In this document: positions 47,530 to 56,802 of the stretch, piece by piece
Numbering within the stretch: the first letter of the stretch is position 1
How the letters are laid out: each line of letters opens with the position of its first letter
Source of the DNA: Xanthomonas massiliensis
GTDB lineage: Bacteria > Pseudomonadota > Gammaproteobacteria > Xanthomonadales > Xanthomonadaceae
Direction: 5' to 3'
DNA: 64,000 bases
Assembly: GCF_900018785.1 (NCBI RefSeq)
Contig: NZ_FCOY01000006.1
Coordinates: forward strand, 1,178,001 to 1,242,000
Made by a program: the position numbers and the translations under genes
The notes under the pieces: model-generated
What the model saw: only the letters and a program-made list of their open reading frames with translations
What the model was told of the DNA's origin: nothing
The model's database searches: none

Positions 47530-47723
47530 ACTTCGCTTGGAAGCGTTGCTTCGTTGCGAGGACGCGCATCATACCGACGACCCTGAATTTGGGCAAGCAT
47601 CGGTTATTCGGATTTTTCCTACACGAGGTCAGAACTCGGCCCGATGGGAAACGCACCGGCCGGTGCGCATGCTCCCAGGAGACGCCCTGCCCGGGCACAC
47701 GCCAAGCAAGAAGCCAGGCCCGC

Positions 47724-47936
47724 ATGGAAAGGTTGCTCATCCACGTCAAGCGCACCGCATCGGGCTGGCAGGTCGACGAGGCCGGCCAGGTGCGCTATTG
47801 CTCGTACGTGCGCGAGCAGGCGCTCGAGGCGGCGGACAGCCTGGCGCTTGGGCGGCACTTCAGCACCGGCAACCCGGTGGCCGTGGTGATGGACATGGAC
47901 GCGCGCGACTCCGTCCTGCTGTTCCAGCACGGCTGA
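47724..47936 (+). CDS. Small DUF2188-like protein
   Basis: A 70-aa protein starting MERLLIHVKRTASGWQVD. The pattern of an HVxxxxxGWxVxxxG start followed by an ALEAAxxLA helix and a small basic end resembles DUF2188-type proteins, but the match is by eye. No signal peptide. No clear ribosome-binding site. Its downstream neighbour is a bidirectional terminator. Confidence 0.6.
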   Translation: MERLLIHVKRTASGWQVDEAGQVRYCSYVREQALEAADSLALGRHFSTGNPVAVVMDMDARDSVLLFQHG

Positions 47937-48330
47937 CATCCCTCCGCCGTCCGGACGTGCCCTGGTTCATCCGTCTTCTCCGGAGTGCTGGTTTTTCAGC
48001 CGGGCGCGTCCCATAGGATGAGTCTGCCTTCTTCGACAAGGTGGCCACTCACCTTCGCGCCGGAAGCCGGCGACAGCCCAGCCGGAAGACAAAACCAACC
48101 GGAAGACAAAAAAAGGAACCCCGCTTCACGGCGGGGTTCCTTTTTGCCTTCGTCCGTACCTGCGTCTGCCGGCAGGCGTGCGTCCGCCTCCTAGGCGTTC
48201 GCGTTCCTGGCAGCGTCCTGCCAGCATCCTGGACGCGGCCCAGCCCGGCCTCGCAGGCGCCCGCCACCTGGCATCCGCCTGCGGCCGCCGCGTGCCGCAC
48301 CATCAGCACGTCGCAACGCCTGGCAGGACT
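47937..48330. other. Non-coding stretch with bidirectional terminator
   Basis: Contains a terminator at 48109-48145 and otherwise no recognisable gene. Two GGAAGACAAAA copies (about 48085 and 48101) precede the terminator. Confidence 0.55.
48109..48145. terminator. Bidirectional intrinsic terminator
   Basis: GGAACCCCGC / GCGGGGTTCC stem with a 6-nt loop, preceded by A8 and followed by T5, so it can work on both strands: after the 70-aa gene on + and after the M20 gene on -. Confidence 0.9.
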
Positions 48331-49818
48331 TCAATCCCCGGCCTTGAGGCGGTAGTCCAGCGGTGGCGACTGGCGCTGCAGCAGCGGCGTGTAGCGGAAC
48401 TGCGGACCACGCCGGCGCTCGAACTCCTGCCGTGCCGCGGCGACCGTCTGCGGCGAGCGGTATAGCGCGGTCGCCGCCAGGGCGAGCACGCGCGCCGCGT
48501 TGAGCGCGCCCTGCTCGCCGATGGCCATGCCCGATGCGGCCACGGCCTGCCAGCTGTGCGCCGGGGTGCCCGGTACCCAGGTCGCCACGCCGAAGCCGGC
48601 GGTGGGCACGTTCCAGCTCACGTCGCCCACGTCGGTGGAGGCCCAGCCCTGGCCGTCCGCCGCGTAGGGCTGGATCTGCATCGCCTGCTCCAGCGGCGGC
48701 CGCTGTTCCAGGCTCTGCTGCAGCGTCGTGGCGAACGCCAGGTCGGTGGCGTCGTAGCGCACGCCGCCGACCTGGTGCAGCGCGGCATCGACCACGCGCC
48801 CGAGCGTGTCGTTGGGCAGCAGCGAGAACACCCCGCCGGTCTGCTCGAACTCCACCGTGGTGCCGGTCCCCAGCGCCGCCCCTTCGGCGGCCTTGCCCAG
48901 GCGGTCGAAAACATCGCGAACCACGGCCGGGTCGGCATTGCGCACGTAGTAATAGGCTTCGGCGCGATCGGGGACCACGTTGGGCGCCTGCCCGCCGTCG
49001 GTGATGACGTAGTGGATGCGGGTCCCGTCGGGCACGTGCTCGCGCATCATGTTGGCCATGTAGTCCAGCGCCTCCACGCCGTCGAGCGCGGAACGGCCGC
49101 GATCCGGCGCGATGGCCGCGTGCGCGGCGCGCCCGCGGAAGCGGAACTTGCCGCTGATGTTGGCCAGGCTGCGCTGCTGCGCCGCCGAATTGGCGTCGCT
49201 CGGATGCCAGTGCAGGACCAGGTCCACGTCGTCGAACAGGCCCGCGCGGGCCATGTAGACCTTGCCCGAGCCGCCCTCCTCGGCCGGCGTGCCATAGACG
49301 CGGATCTCCCCGTCGGTGCCGCTCTGGCGCAGCCAGGCGGCGATGGCGCGGGCGGCACCGACCGTGGCCGCGCCGAACAGGTTGTGCCCGCAGGCCTGGC
49401 CCGCCTGCTGGCCGGCGATCGGCCTGGGTTCGGGCACGGCCTCCTGGGCCATGCCGGGCAAGGCGTCCATCTCGGCCAGCAGCGCGATCACCGGCCCCTT
49501 GCCGCGATGCCCCGCGGTGGCGACGAAGGCGGTCGGAATGCCGGCCACGCCGGCCTGCACCTCGAACCCGGCCTGGGCCAGCGCCTGCTGCAGCAACGCC
49601 GAGGACTGGGTCTCCAGGTAGCCCAGCTCGGGCCTGGACCACAGCGCGTGGGCCAGGTGCGCCTGCTGCGCGGCCCAGGCGTCCACGGCCACGAGTACCG
49701 CTGGATCGGTCGCGGCATCCGGTCCGGGCGCATCCCCGGCCAGGCTATGCGCGGACGGCAGCGCCAGCAGGCACGCCAGGGCGAGTGCGCGCGCAGCGGC
49801 AATGCCGGCCGCGCGCAT
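48331..49818 (-). CDS. Exported AbgB-family M20 amidohydrolase
   Basis: A 495-aa zinc amidase with a signal peptide (about residues 1-28, ending HSLAGDA). The M20D pattern is clear: LLAEMDALPGM with the bridging Asp (about 115-123), QACGHNLFGAATVG (Cys143, His145), TPAEEGGSGKVYM (Glu180/181) and WHPSDAN (His205). The C-terminus has TDVGDVSW and GTPAHSWQ as in E. coli AbgB, which with AbgA cleaves p-aminobenzoyl-glutamate. An export signal is unusual for this group and puts the activity in the periplasm. Its ATG overlaps the amidohydrolase stop by 1 nt. Confidence 0.88.
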   Translation of the reverse strand: MRAAGIAAARALALACLLALPSAHSLAGDAPGPDAATDPAVLVAVDAWAAQQAHLAHALWSRPELGYLETQSSALLQQALAQAGFEVQAGVAGIPTAFVATAGHRGKGPVIALLAEMDALPGMAQEAVPEPRPIAGQQAGQACGHNLFGAATVGAARAIAAWLRQSGTDGEIRVYGTPAEEGGSGKVYMARAGLFDDVDLVLHWHPSDANSAAQQRSLANISGKFRFRGRAAHAAIAPDRGRSALDGVEALDYMANMMREHVPDGTRIHYVITDGGQAPNVVPDRAEAYYYVRNADPAVVRDVFDRLGKAAEGAALGTGTTVEFEQTGGVFSLLPNDTLGRVVDAALHQVGGVRYDATDLAFATTLQQSLEQRPPLEQAMQIQPYAADGQGWASTDVGDVSWNVPTAGFGVATWVPGTPAHSWQAVAASGMAIGEQGALNAARVLALAATALYRSPQTVAAARQEFERRRGPQFRYTPLLQRQSPPLDYRLKAGD

Positions 49819-51608
49819 CAATAGAACTCCACGTTGTCCAGCTCGAACCACAGCTTCTGGCCCGGCCGGCCCGAGGCGTCGAAGAACAGCTGCTGCACGT
49901 CGTCGCCGCGCCAGGCCGGCACCGGCCCGTCGGTGCGGCCGTAGGGCGGCTGTCCCTGGAACTGGCCGAACGGCACCTCGACGGTGTTCCAGCCGGCGTT
50001 CACCGGCACCGGCGCCTGCCAGCGACGGTTGTCCAGGCCGCGCAGCTGCACCGCCAGGGCCGGCGCATCGCCGCGCACCTGGAAGCGCAGGCCATGGAAG
50101 CGGCGCAGGTCCGCGGGCGCCACCGCGCCGCGCGTGAGCGGCAGCAGCACGCCGGCGTGCGCATCCGGGTTCCACGACAGGCGCGCCTGCGTGGACAGCG
50201 CGTGGCCGCCGTCGCTGCGTGCGACCACCTCGCTGACCTGCACGGTGCGGTCGGTGCCGCCGTCGGCCTCGTCGGTGGGCAGCGTATCCAGCCCGGTGCG
50301 CCCGTCGGCCCGCTCGAAGTCGTCCACGTGCGCGTCCACCGCGACTGGCGGCAACGCCTGCTGCCGGTTGCCGGCCGGCACGGGCGTGCCGGGACCGACG
50401 ACCTGCCGCCCGGCGACGTACACGCGGCGGATGCGATGGATGTCGGCGATGTCCTGCCAGGGCTGGCCGGCCACCAGGATCAGGTCGGCGCGCTTGCCCG
50501 GGGCGATGACGCCGCGATCGTCCAGGCCGGCGGCCCGGGCACTGGCGGACGTGCCGGCCTGCAGGGCCTCGGCCGGGGTCAGCCCGGCGCGCACCAGCAG
50601 TTCCAGCTCGTGCTGGGTGGCGATCCCGTGCGGCGTGCCGGGCATGCCCGCGTCCGTGCCGACCGCGATCGGCACGCCGGCGCGGTGCAGCGTGGCGACA
50701 TTGGCCAGGGCGTTGGCGAAATTGGCCTGGCGCTGGCGCAGTACCGGATCGTCGGCCGGCCTGGCCGGCGCCGTGCCCGGCTTCACCGGCTCGTAGACCG
50801 CCAGGGTCGGGGCATAGAAGGTGCCGTGCGCGCGCATCAGCTGCACCAGCTCGTCGTCCACCGGCGCATCGAGCAGGCTGTGGGCGATCACGTCCACGCC
50901 GGCGCGCGCGGCGATCTTGCCGCGCGCCAGGGTGACGGTGTGGGTGTACACGCGCAGGCCGTGGATATGGGCCTGCTCCACCAGCGCGGTGAGCGTGGGC
51001 GCGTCCATGCTGCTGTTGTCAGGCGCGTTGTTGTAGCGCCAGCCATCGGTGAAGGCCTTGATCAGGTCGGGCTTGTAGGGCGCCACCGCATCCACCGCGG
51101 CGCGCGCGGCGGCCGGCGAGTTGACCCAGCGCGTGGTGTTCTCGTCTGCCCAGTCGGCACCGTGGCCGAGCGGCGTGCTGATGCGCGCGGCGAAACGCAC
51201 GCTCGGTGCGTCGATGGCCGCCAGCCAGTCGCGGCGCGGTGCATAGGCCTCCGGCGCCTGGTGGAAGTCGTTGACCGTGGTCACGCCCTGGGCCAGGTAG
51301 GCATTGGCGATCTGCGGCAGGGTGCCGGGCTCGAAATTGGGCGTCCAGTGGGTGTGCAGGTCGAACAGGCCCGGCAGCAGCGCCATGCCGTGCGCGCGCA
51401 CCACGCGGGTGCCCTTGCCGGCCGGCAGGTGGGGGCCCACGCTGACGATGCGCCCCTCGTCGATCTCGACGTCGGCCACGTACGCCGCGCGTCCGCTGCC
51501 GTCGAAGACGGTGGCCCCCTTGATCAGCAACGGCGATGCGATCGCCCAGGCCGGGACCAGCACCGCCAGCAGCAGGCATGCGGTCACGCGACGGCACATG
51601 TGGTTCAT
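49818..51608 (-). CDS. Exported amidohydrolase fused to a CIA30-like domain
   Basis: A 596-aa protein with a signal peptide (residues 1 to about 24). The amidohydrolase part (about 25-420) has every binuclear-metal residue in place: LHTHW (His85, His87), a probable carbamylated Lys (K184, DLIKAF), His223 (YTHTVT), His243 (IAHSLLD) and Asp319 (GTDAG). A second domain (about 430-596) starts VDDFERADGR and ends LWFELDNVEFY, like the CIA30/carbohydrate-binding jelly roll family. The two-domain layout suggests substrate tethering. It lies between fecR and the M20 gene, 25 nt after the first. Confidence 0.85.
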   Translation of the reverse strand: MNHMCRRVTACLLLAVLVPAWAIASPLLIKGATVFDGSGRAAYVADVEIDEGRIVSVGPHLPAGKGTRVVRAHGMALLPGLFDLHTHWTPNFEPGTLPQIANAYLAQGVTTVNDFHQAPEAYAPRRDWLAAIDAPSVRFAARISTPLGHGADWADENTTRWVNSPAAARAAVDAVAPYKPDLIKAFTDGWRYNNAPDNSSMDAPTLTALVEQAHIHGLRVYTHTVTLARGKIAARAGVDVIAHSLLDAPVDDELVQLMRAHGTFYAPTLAVYEPVKPGTAPARPADDPVLRQRQANFANALANVATLHRAGVPIAVGTDAGMPGTPHGIATQHELELLVRAGLTPAEALQAGTSASARAAGLDDRGVIAPGKRADLILVAGQPWQDIADIHRIRRVYVAGRQVVGPGTPVPAGNRQQALPPVAVDAHVDDFERADGRTGLDTLPTDEADGGTDRTVQVSEVVARSDGGHALSTQARLSWNPDAHAGVLLPLTRGAVAPADLRRFHGLRFQVRGDAPALAVQLRGLDNRRWQAPVPVNAGWNTVEVPFGQFQGQPPYGRTDGPVPAWRGDDVQQLFFDASGRPGQKLWFELDNVEFY

Positions 51609-51633
51609 GGGATCTCCTGAGTCGAAAGACGGG

Positions 51634-52656
51634 TCAATGCATCGAACGGATGTCGGGCGCCGCCGTTCTCCGCGCCGGCAACGGGCGGTCCGCCGGCGCC
51701 TGCGCCGGGTCGCGCAGGCGCACCACGCCGCCGCGCTGCTCCACCACCAGGCCCAGGCTCAGGGCCACCGAGCGGGCGAAACCGACCGGATCGTTGGCCG
51801 CGTACAGGCCGACGATGCGCCGGCCACCCACGCGCGGGTCGTCGATGACGATGCGCACGTCGCTGTAGCGCAGGAACTGCGCGGCGGCCACGGACAGCGT
51901 ATCGCCGCTGAAGGACAGCATGCCTTCGCGCCAGGCCAGCGCCTGGCCCACTTCCTGCCGCGGCACCGGCTCGATGCGGATGCCGCGGCCCTTCTCCGAC
52001 AGGGCCTTGTGGTTGGCTTCCAGCCGCGCCGGGGCGATGCCGCCGTCCAGGTCGGCCACGTCCACCACGCCCTCGCGGACCAGCACCTCCACCCCGGCCA
52101 GGCTGCGCGGGGTCAGGCTCACCGCGAAGCTGGTGCCCACCGCCGTGGTGGTGGTGCCGGCAGCCTGCACCACGAAGGGGCGCGCATGGTTCTTGGCCAC
52201 GTCGAACAGCGCCTCGCCACGGACCAGCTCGATGTCGCGGCGGTGGCGGCTGTAGCGCACCCGGACCTGGCTGTCCGAATCCAGGGTGACCGCCGAGCCG
52301 TCGGCCAGGGTCACGCGCAGCACCTCGCCGCGGCGCGTGGAGTACACATCCACCGACCACAGCGCATGCAGCCCGAACGCGGCCAGCGCCAGCGCCGCGG
52401 CCATGCCCAGGCCCCAGGCCAGCCGGCGGCGGCGCACCGGGGCGCTGCCGGCACGCCGGCCACCGGCCAGCGCCCGTGCCCGGCGGGTCCGCTCGAACAC
52501 CGCGTGGGCCCGCGCGTAGGCGCCGAAATGGCGCGGGTCGCGCGCCAGCCAGGCGTCGCGCTCGGCCACGTCGTCCGCTGCCAGCGTGGCACGGTCCTCG
52601 CGCGCCACCCAGGCGGCGGCGATATCCTCGATGTCGCGTTTATCGCTTTCTTGCAT
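51634..52656 (-). CDS. FecR-type transmembrane anti-sigma factor
   Basis: A 340-aa regulator. The cytoplasmic N-terminal part (about 1-75) is of DUF4880 type (AAAWVAREDRATLAADD then AERDAWLARDPRHFGAYARA). One TM is at about residues 79-101 (LAWGLGMAAALALAAFGLHAL). The periplasmic FecR domain follows (LADGSAVTLDSDSQVRVRYSR, LVRGEALFDVAKNHARPFVV, AVGTSFAV) and an STN-like C-terminal part (about 260-325). It should bind the STN domain of the receptor and relay a signal to the sigma factor. It overlaps the sigma gene by 17 nt. Confidence 0.93.
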   Translation of the reverse strand: MQESDKRDIEDIAAAWVAREDRATLAADDVAERDAWLARDPRHFGAYARAHAVFERTRRARALAGGRRAGSAPVRRRRLAWGLGMAAALALAAFGLHALWSVDVYSTRRGEVLRVTLADGSAVTLDSDSQVRVRYSRHRRDIELVRGEALFDVAKNHARPFVVQAAGTTTTAVGTSFAVSLTPRSLAGVEVLVREGVVDVADLDGGIAPARLEANHKALSEKGRGIRIEPVPRQEVGQALAWREGMLSFSGDTLSVAAAQFLRYSDVRIVIDDPRVGGRRIVGLYAANDPVGFARSVALSLGLVVEQRGGVVRLRDPAQAPADRPLPARRTAAPDIRSMH

Positions 52657-53227
52657 GTCGTCCTTCCCCGGGCGCCAAGGCGTCCCGACTGCTCCTGTCC
52701 ACGTCCGGCGCGTGGCGCATCGCGTCCATCAGCACGCGGATGCCCTTGCCGACGTGCTTTTCCACGGTGTTCTCGCTGATGTGCAGGCGTTCGGCGATCT
52801 CGCGCTGCGAGTAGCCGTCCACCCGGCGCATCCAGAACGCCTGCCGGCACTTCTCCGGCAGGTGCCCGATCAGGTCCTGCACCCTGCGCAACTCCTGGTG
52901 CGAGGCGGCGTTGCGCTCGGGCGACGGCGCCGCGGAGGGAATCTCCAGGCGCTCGATGTCGCCCACCGCCTCGATGGATACCACCTGCGCGCGACGCAAC
53001 TGTTGCAGCACCACCGACTGGGCCACGGTGAACAGGTAGGCACGCGGCTGCTGCACGTGGTCCACGCTCTCCATCCCGGCCAGGATCGCGTAGGCCTCCT
53101 GCACCACGTCCTCCACGTCCAGCCCGGCCGGCACGCGCCGGCCGAGCCATTGCCGCAATTCCGGCTCGTGCGGCAGCACGGACTCGGCCAGCCATGCGGC
53201 GCGGCCGCTGGGCAGCGCCGCGCTCAT
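52640..53227 (-). CDS. ECF sigma factor, FecI-like
   Basis: A 195-aa RNA polymerase sigma factor. The sigma-2 region is about residues 22-92 (VEDVVQEAYAILAGM, RAYLFTVAQSVVLQQLRR) and sigma-4 about 105-165 with the HTH in GYSQREIAERLHISENTVEKHV. FecI-type factors drive a cognate TonB receptor gene. Here the receptor gene lies directly upstream on the same strand (34-nt gap), the reverse of the usual order, so the factor would presumably amplify its own operon. Confidence 0.92.
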   Translation of the reverse strand: MSAALPSGRAAWLAESVLPHEPELRQWLGRRVPAGLDVEDVVQEAYAILAGMESVDHVQQPRAYLFTVAQSVVLQQLRRAQVVSIEAVGDIERLEIPSAAPSPERNAASHQELRRVQDLIGHLPEKCRQAFWMRRVDGYSQREIAERLHISENTVEKHVGKGIRVLMDAMRHAPDVDRSSRDALAPGEGRHARKR

Positions 53228-53261
53228 GCCGTCCTCCCGGTCCGCCGGTCCGTGCGCATGC

Positions 53262-56200
53262 TCAGAACGCCTTGCTCACGTTGAGGTACCAGTAGCGCGG
53301 GTACGGCTGGTACACCGACGAGACGTAGCCGTAGGTGTCCGAGGACACCGGCGGGCGGCGGCCGGCCAGGTTGTTGACGCCGACCTTGACCGAGAAGCCG
53401 CCCAGGCTGCCCTCGTCGCCGAAGTCGTACTTCACGAAGGCGTTGCCGAGCGTCTGCGCCTTGACCTTCCAGTAGTTGCCGTCGTCGTCGCTCAGCCCGG
53501 TGTCGATGAACGTGCCGACGTAGCGGGCGGTGCCGCCCACGGTCCAGTTGGCGTAGTTCCAGGTCAGCGTGGCCGAGGCCTTCCATTCCGGATTGCCGTC
53601 CTGGCCGATCAGGTTGCCGCCGCCGGCGATGTAGGTGGAGGCGTTGATCAGGCCGGCATCGCGCGCCGCGATGAGGGCGGCGATGTCCGGCGAGGGCTCG
53701 CGGTAGAACTCGATCAGGTGGGTGGCGTTGATGGCCAGGTTGAAGCGGCCCACGCGGGTCTCCGGCAGCGCCCAGTTGAAGCCGAAGTCCACGCCACGCA
53801 CCTTCTGCGGCATCAGGTTGACGTACTTGTCGACCACGTACAGCACCTTGCCGGCCGGCGCCAGACCGGTGCCCTCGTAGCGGGCGATGTCGTCGACCGT
53901 GGGATCGGCGCGGATCACGTTGGGGTTGCTGGAGCCCTGCACGCGGTCCAGGTAGTCCAGGATCAGCGCGTTGCCCTCGCCGAACAGGCCGATGATGTTC
54001 TTCTGGTTGTAGACGTAGTAGTCCACCGACAGGTTGAACCGGCCGTAGTCCTCGGGGATGAAGCGCGGCTGCCACACCACGCCGCCGCCGTAGTTGGTGG
54101 AGGTCTCCGGCTGCAGGTCCGGGTTGCCCGAGCGGCGGGCGCTGGTGGAGATGCTGTGGGCGCAGTCGGAGAAGTGCGCGATCGTCCCGCTGCGCACGTC
54201 GGCCTCGCACTGGATGTAGTCGGTGCGGGTGTTGGAGCGGGTGATCACCTGGGCGTTCATCTGCTCCAGGTTGGGCGCGCGGAAGCCCTTGGCCCACGAA
54301 CCGCGCAGGCGGAAGCCATCGAAGACCTCCCAGGCCAGCGCCAGCTTGGGCTTGGCCACGTTGCCGAAGTCGTTGTAGTGCTCGGCGCGGCCGGCCACCT
54401 GCATGTCCAGCGACCGCACCAGCGGCACGCCCATTTCCGGGGAGACCAGCGGCACCGAGAACTCGGCGAACAGGCCGGCGACGGTGCGGCTGCCCTCGGT
54501 GTCCGGGGTCGGGCTCACGCCGTACATGTCGCTGTCGTAGACGGTCCCCTTCACCGCGTCGGTGTAGGTGATGGTGCCGTCCACGTGCGGGTCGCGGTCG
54601 TCCTTCTGGGTCTCGTGGCGCACTTCCAGGCCGGTGGCCACGCCGACGTGGCCGGCCCAGGTGCTGAACAGGTCCGGGCGCGAGGCCTTGAAGTCCCACA
54701 TCGCCAGCGTGGTCTCGTCCTTGCGCACGGCCTGGTAGAAGATGTCGTTCAGCACCGCGTCGCTGTTGCAGCCGCCGCAGAACGGGTTGTAGGCACTGGC
54801 ATCGTTCCTGGCCAGCGACTGCTGCAGCTGGGTCATGCTGACCGCATCCTGCTGGTCGCGCACCTTCGCCTTGGAGTACAGCAGCGCGCTCTCCCAGTCG
54901 AAGCCGAAGTGGTTGCCGCGCAGGCCGGCCAGGGCGCGGACCTGGGTGTTGTCCACCTCGATGCGGGTCGGCCGCTCGAAGCGGTAGGTGGAGATGGTCA
55001 CCGGGATGCCGTCGGCGCCCACGCTGAGGCCGGACAGCCGGTTCGGGTTGAGCGTGCCGTCGGCCAGGTAGGTGGCGCCCAGGGGGCTCCAGTAGTTGCT
55101 CGCCGGCACCGTCATCGGCAGCGAGCTGATGCTGTTGACCGGTGCCTGCAGGCTGGTGGCCTTGGCCTTGTACAGGCCCAGCTCGCTGAAGAAGCTGATG
55201 CCGTTGTCGAAGTCGTACTTGGAAGTCAGGAACAGGTTCAGGCGGTGCACGTCCGGGGTGATCGACAACGGCCACACCGCCTGCGAGTCGGCACGCAGGT
55301 TGCGGTCCGCGCCTGAGATCGCCTTGGTGCCGCTGGCCAGGCACAGCCCGTCGCCGAGCGACACGGTGCACGGCGCATTGGTGTCCGGCTTCACGTAGAA
55401 CCCGCCGGCCGCGCTGGTGATCGCGGTGCCGTTGCGGGTGATGCGGGTACCGGCGGTGAAGTTGCCCCACGGGCTGGTGGTGCTGCGCCCGTCCAGGGTG
55501 CTGTAGCCCTCGAAGCGGGTACCGACGAAGTCGTCGCGGCGGTCGCCGGTGTCGGTCCAGTCCTGGTCCAGCGAATTCAGGCCAGTGGTGCCGTAGTAGC
55601 TGAAGGCCAGGGTGACGTTGCCGCGCAGGTCCTTGCTGTTCTTGCCGACCACGCCGTCGAGGCGGAAATCGCGCAGGTTGGTGCCCTCGCCCACGCCGCG
55701 CTGCACGCTGATGCGGCCGCCGTCGATATCGTCGCGCAGCACGTTGTTGACCACGCCGGCCACCGCGTCGGTGCCGTAGATCGCGGCCGCGCCGTCCAGC
55801 AGCACCTCCACGCGCGCCAGGTCGGCCACCGGGATGGCATTGGCGTTGTAGGCAAGCACCGGCACCAGCTGGTCGTCGGCCTGGCTGGTCGGGTGGACCA
55901 CCGTGCGCCGGCCGTTGATCAGCATCAGCGTGTTGCCCACGCCCAGGCCGCGCAGGTTCACCGAGGCGACGTCGCCGCGCGCGTAGTTGGAGCTGTTGCC
56001 GCCGTTGGTACCGCTGAAGGACACGTCGCCCATCTGCGGGATGGAACGGTACAGGTCATCGCCGGACACCGCGCCGGTGGCCTCGATCTGCTGGGCGTCG
56101 AGCGTGGTGACCGGCAGCACGTTGGCGCTGTTGCCGCCCTTGATCTGGGTGCCGACCACGGTGACCTGGTCGAGCGTGTTCACCGGCTGGGCCGGCGCCG

Positions 56201-56627
56201 GCGCGGCCTGTGCGGCCGGCTCCTCCTGCGGCGCGGCCGCCGCGGCGGCGGCCAGGCCCAGGCCGGCCAGGCCGCCGCGCGAGGCCAGCATCGGCGCCGC
56301 CGCGCGCAGCGTGACCGTATGGCCGTCGTCGCTGGCCACCGAAAGCCCGGTGCCTTCCAGCAGCCGGCCCAGGGCCTCGCGCGGTGCCATCCGTCCCTTC
56401 AGCGCCGCCACCCGCACCGGCCCCTCGCCGCGCTCGTGCGCCGGGGCGATCACCTGCAGCCCGGCCTGGCGCGCGAACGCCGGCAACACGTCCTCGATGC
56501 GGCCGCCGGCCAGGTCGAACTGCGTGGCCTGCTGGGCAAGGGCGGAAGGAACGCAAGATCCCAGCAGGGCGGCCAGCAGGCCTCCCCGGATGGCCTGGGA
56601 CAACGGCAACGGCTTGATAGAACGCAT
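53262..56627 (-). CDS. TonB-dependent receptor with N-terminal STN signalling domain
   Basis: A 1121-aa outer-membrane receptor. A signal peptide (residues 1 to about 33, ending SALAQ) is followed by the STN domain (about 37-115: FDLAGGRIEDVLPAFARQAGLQV, LKGRMAPREALGRLLEGTGLS). Then comes a linker rich in Ala/Pro, a TonB-box-like LDQVTVVG (about 152-159), the plug (VSGDDLYRSIPQMG, VNLRGLGVGNTLMLINGRR, AAIYGTDAVAGVVN) and the 22-strand barrel ending YLNVSKAF with terminal Phe. The type resembles Oar-like receptors of Xanthomonadales. The substrate is unknown; linked enzymes point to an amide or peptide. Confidence 0.95.
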   Translation of the reverse strand: MRSIKPLPLSQAIRGGLLAALLGSCVPSALAQQATQFDLAGGRIEDVLPAFARQAGLQVIAPAHERGEGPVRVAALKGRMAPREALGRLLEGTGLSVASDDGHTVTLRAAAPMLASRGGLAGLGLAAAAAAAPQEEPAAQAAPAPAQPVNTLDQVTVVGTQIKGGNSANVLPVTTLDAQQIEATGAVSGDDLYRSIPQMGDVSFSGTNGGNSSNYARGDVASVNLRGLGVGNTLMLINGRRTVVHPTSQADDQLVPVLAYNANAIPVADLARVEVLLDGAAAIYGTDAVAGVVNNVLRDDIDGGRISVQRGVGEGTNLRDFRLDGVVGKNSKDLRGNVTLAFSYYGTTGLNSLDQDWTDTGDRRDDFVGTRFEGYSTLDGRSTTSPWGNFTAGTRITRNGTAITSAAGGFYVKPDTNAPCTVSLGDGLCLASGTKAISGADRNLRADSQAVWPLSITPDVHRLNLFLTSKYDFDNGISFFSELGLYKAKATSLQAPVNSISSLPMTVPASNYWSPLGATYLADGTLNPNRLSGLSVGADGIPVTISTYRFERPTRIEVDNTQVRALAGLRGNHFGFDWESALLYSKAKVRDQQDAVSMTQLQQSLARNDASAYNPFCGGCNSDAVLNDIFYQAVRKDETTLAMWDFKASRPDLFSTWAGHVGVATGLEVRHETQKDDRDPHVDGTITYTDAVKGTVYDSDMYGVSPTPDTEGSRTVAGLFAEFSVPLVSPEMGVPLVRSLDMQVAGRAEHYNDFGNVAKPKLALAWEVFDGFRLRGSWAKGFRAPNLEQMNAQVITRSNTRTDYIQCEADVRSGTIAHFSDCAHSISTSARRSGNPDLQPETSTNYGGGVVWQPRFIPEDYGRFNLSVDYYVYNQKNIIGLFGEGNALILDYLDRVQGSSNPNVIRADPTVDDIARYEGTGLAPAGKVLYVVDKYVNLMPQKVRGVDFGFNWALPETRVGRFNLAINATHLIEFYREPSPDIAALIAARDAGLINASTYIAGGGNLIGQDGNPEWKASATLTWNYANWTVGGTARYVGTFIDTGLSDDDGNYWKVKAQTLGNAFVKYDFGDEGSLGGFSVKVGVNNLAGRRPPVSSDTYGYVSSVYQPYPRYWYLNVSKAF

Positions 56628-56802
56628 GGTGTATCCCCGTGATCGAAGTGAACAAACGCGAAATGACATCCCTCTCAATGGCACGATGCGCAAGCGCGCG
56701 ACTTCCGCCATCCCCGGTGCGCACGCAGGACCACCCCCTCACCATTCGCAAAGGTATGGTCGTATCATTCGGGGGATGGCTCCGGCCGAGAGGTCTACTT
56801 CT

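Noticed and set aside
53262..56627. Iron-siderophore uptake as the role of the TonB/FecIR locus
   Set aside because: No siderophore, haem or ferric transport gene is nearby and no Fur box was recognised. The linked genes are amidases, so an iron role is not favoured, although it is not excluded.
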